NCBI GenBank assembly: GCA_023416585.1
Contig: JAEZHM010000137.1
Coordinates: forward strand, 1 to 5,115
From: Bacillota bacterium
Lineage (GTDB): Bacteria; Bacillota; Clostridia; Christensenellales; Aristaeellaceae
DNA length: 5,115 bases
Direction of reading: 5' to 3'
This document shows, piece after piece, positions 5,105 to 5,115 of the stretch; position 1 is the first letter of the stretch; each line of letters begins with the position of its first letter. Made by a program: the position numbers and the translations under genes. The notes below the pieces were generated by a model. The model did no database searches, was not told the DNA's origin, and was given only the letters and a program-made list of their open reading frames with translations.

Positions 5105-5115
5105 AGGAGTTCATG

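Larger units (their letters stand above)
4883..5115 (+). ncRNA. T-box leader (tRNA-sensing riboswitch), tryptophan specifier, cut by the window end
   Basis: This stretch without protein genes is a T-box leader. Stem I: the base helix GTAAG (4903-4907) pairs with CTTAC (4984-4988). The specifier loop has the S-turn sequences ACGAGTA (4908-4914) and CGAA (4976-4979), closed above by GCAC/GTGC (4916-4919 and 4972-4975). The AGAGAG bulge (4934-4939) and a distal hairpin CCGCAA/TTGCGG with a GGTG loop (4940-4960) complete it. The specifier, in the GAA-NNN-A context, is UGG (4980-4982), the Trp codon. Stem II carries GAGTAGTA (5010-5017). ACGGG/CCCGT (5022-5026 and 5034-5038) with loop CTCC pairing GGAG (5046-5049) forms the IIA/B pseudoknot. 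Stem III is CATATA/TATATG (5050-5055 and 5062-5067). The T-box is GGGTGGTACCGC (5093-5104). The 3' strands of antiterminator and terminator lie beyond the window. Uncharged tRNA should promote read-through into the next gene, predicted to be tryptophan-related. Confidence 0.93.

Noticed and set aside
4701..5114. Small open frames across the SDR end and the T-box leader on both strands
   Set aside because: This stretch is explained by the SDR C-terminus, a consensus promoter and a structured T-box RNA. The peptides show no domain features.
5113..5115. ATG at the very end of the window as the start of the downstream gene
   Set aside because: It falls 8 bases after the T-box core, inside the expected antiterminator/terminator region, so it is most likely leader RNA rather than a start codon.
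1..5115. CRISPR arrays, tRNA or rRNA genes, insertion sequences, toxin-antitoxin pairs or phage genes
   Set aside because: No regularly spaced repeats, tRNA cloverleaf, transposase, terminal inverted repeats or defence-type protein motifs were seen on either strand.

Overview
The window looks like chromosomal DNA from a low-to-moderate-GC member of the Firmicutes, most likely a Clostridia-type anaerobe. The pointers are consensus sigma-A type promoters, strong purine-rich Shine-Dalgarno sites (AGGAGG, GAAGGTGAT) and a T-box leader at the right end. T-boxes are essentially a Gram-positive device. The base composition is moderately GC-rich by eye, which fits many gut Clostridia, but the genus cannot be named from this sequence.

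Layout, left to right. (1) Positions 1-895 hold a plus-strand gene for a GNAT-fold acetyltransferase with its own likely promoter. (2) A convergent minus-strand gene (928-1806) encodes an AraC-family regulator with an N-terminal cupin sensor. (3) A 211-bp divergent control region (1807-2017) carries two opposed promoters with extended -10 elements, an 8-bp inverted repeat with a 15-bp spacer and an 11-bp palindrome. (4) A plus-strand cluster follows: an IolE/xylose-isomerase-like TIM-barrel enzyme (2018-2836), a Gfo/Idh/MocA dehydrogenase (2849-3952) whose Shine-Dalgarno overlaps the upstream stop codon, and after a perfect 13-bp stem-loop an SDR dehydrogenase (4010-4822). (5) Positions 4823-5115 hold no protein gene. 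They carry a perfect consensus promoter (TTGACA-17-TATAAT) driving a T-box leader with Stem I, specifier loop, Stem II, Stem IIA/B-like pseudoknot, Stem III and T-box sequence. The specifier reads UGG, so a tryptophan-related gene such as trpS, trp biosynthesis or a Trp transporter should lie just past the window.

Functional reading. The AraC regulator probably controls the divergent cluster in response to a sugar-like ligand. Two NAD(P)-type dehydrogenases from different folds flank or follow a metal-dependent isomerase/epimerase/lyase-fold enzyme. That set suits catabolism of a polyol, sugar acid or glycoside: oxidation to a keto-sugar, isomerisation, dehydration or elimination, then a second redox step. 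No transporter, kinase, aldolase or glycosidase is visible, so the substrate is unknown. The most novel possibility is an oxidative (3-keto) glycoside or anhydrosugar route, but inositol-like or hexonate catabolism is equally compatible. The acetyltransferase and the T-box operon appear to be independent transcription units.
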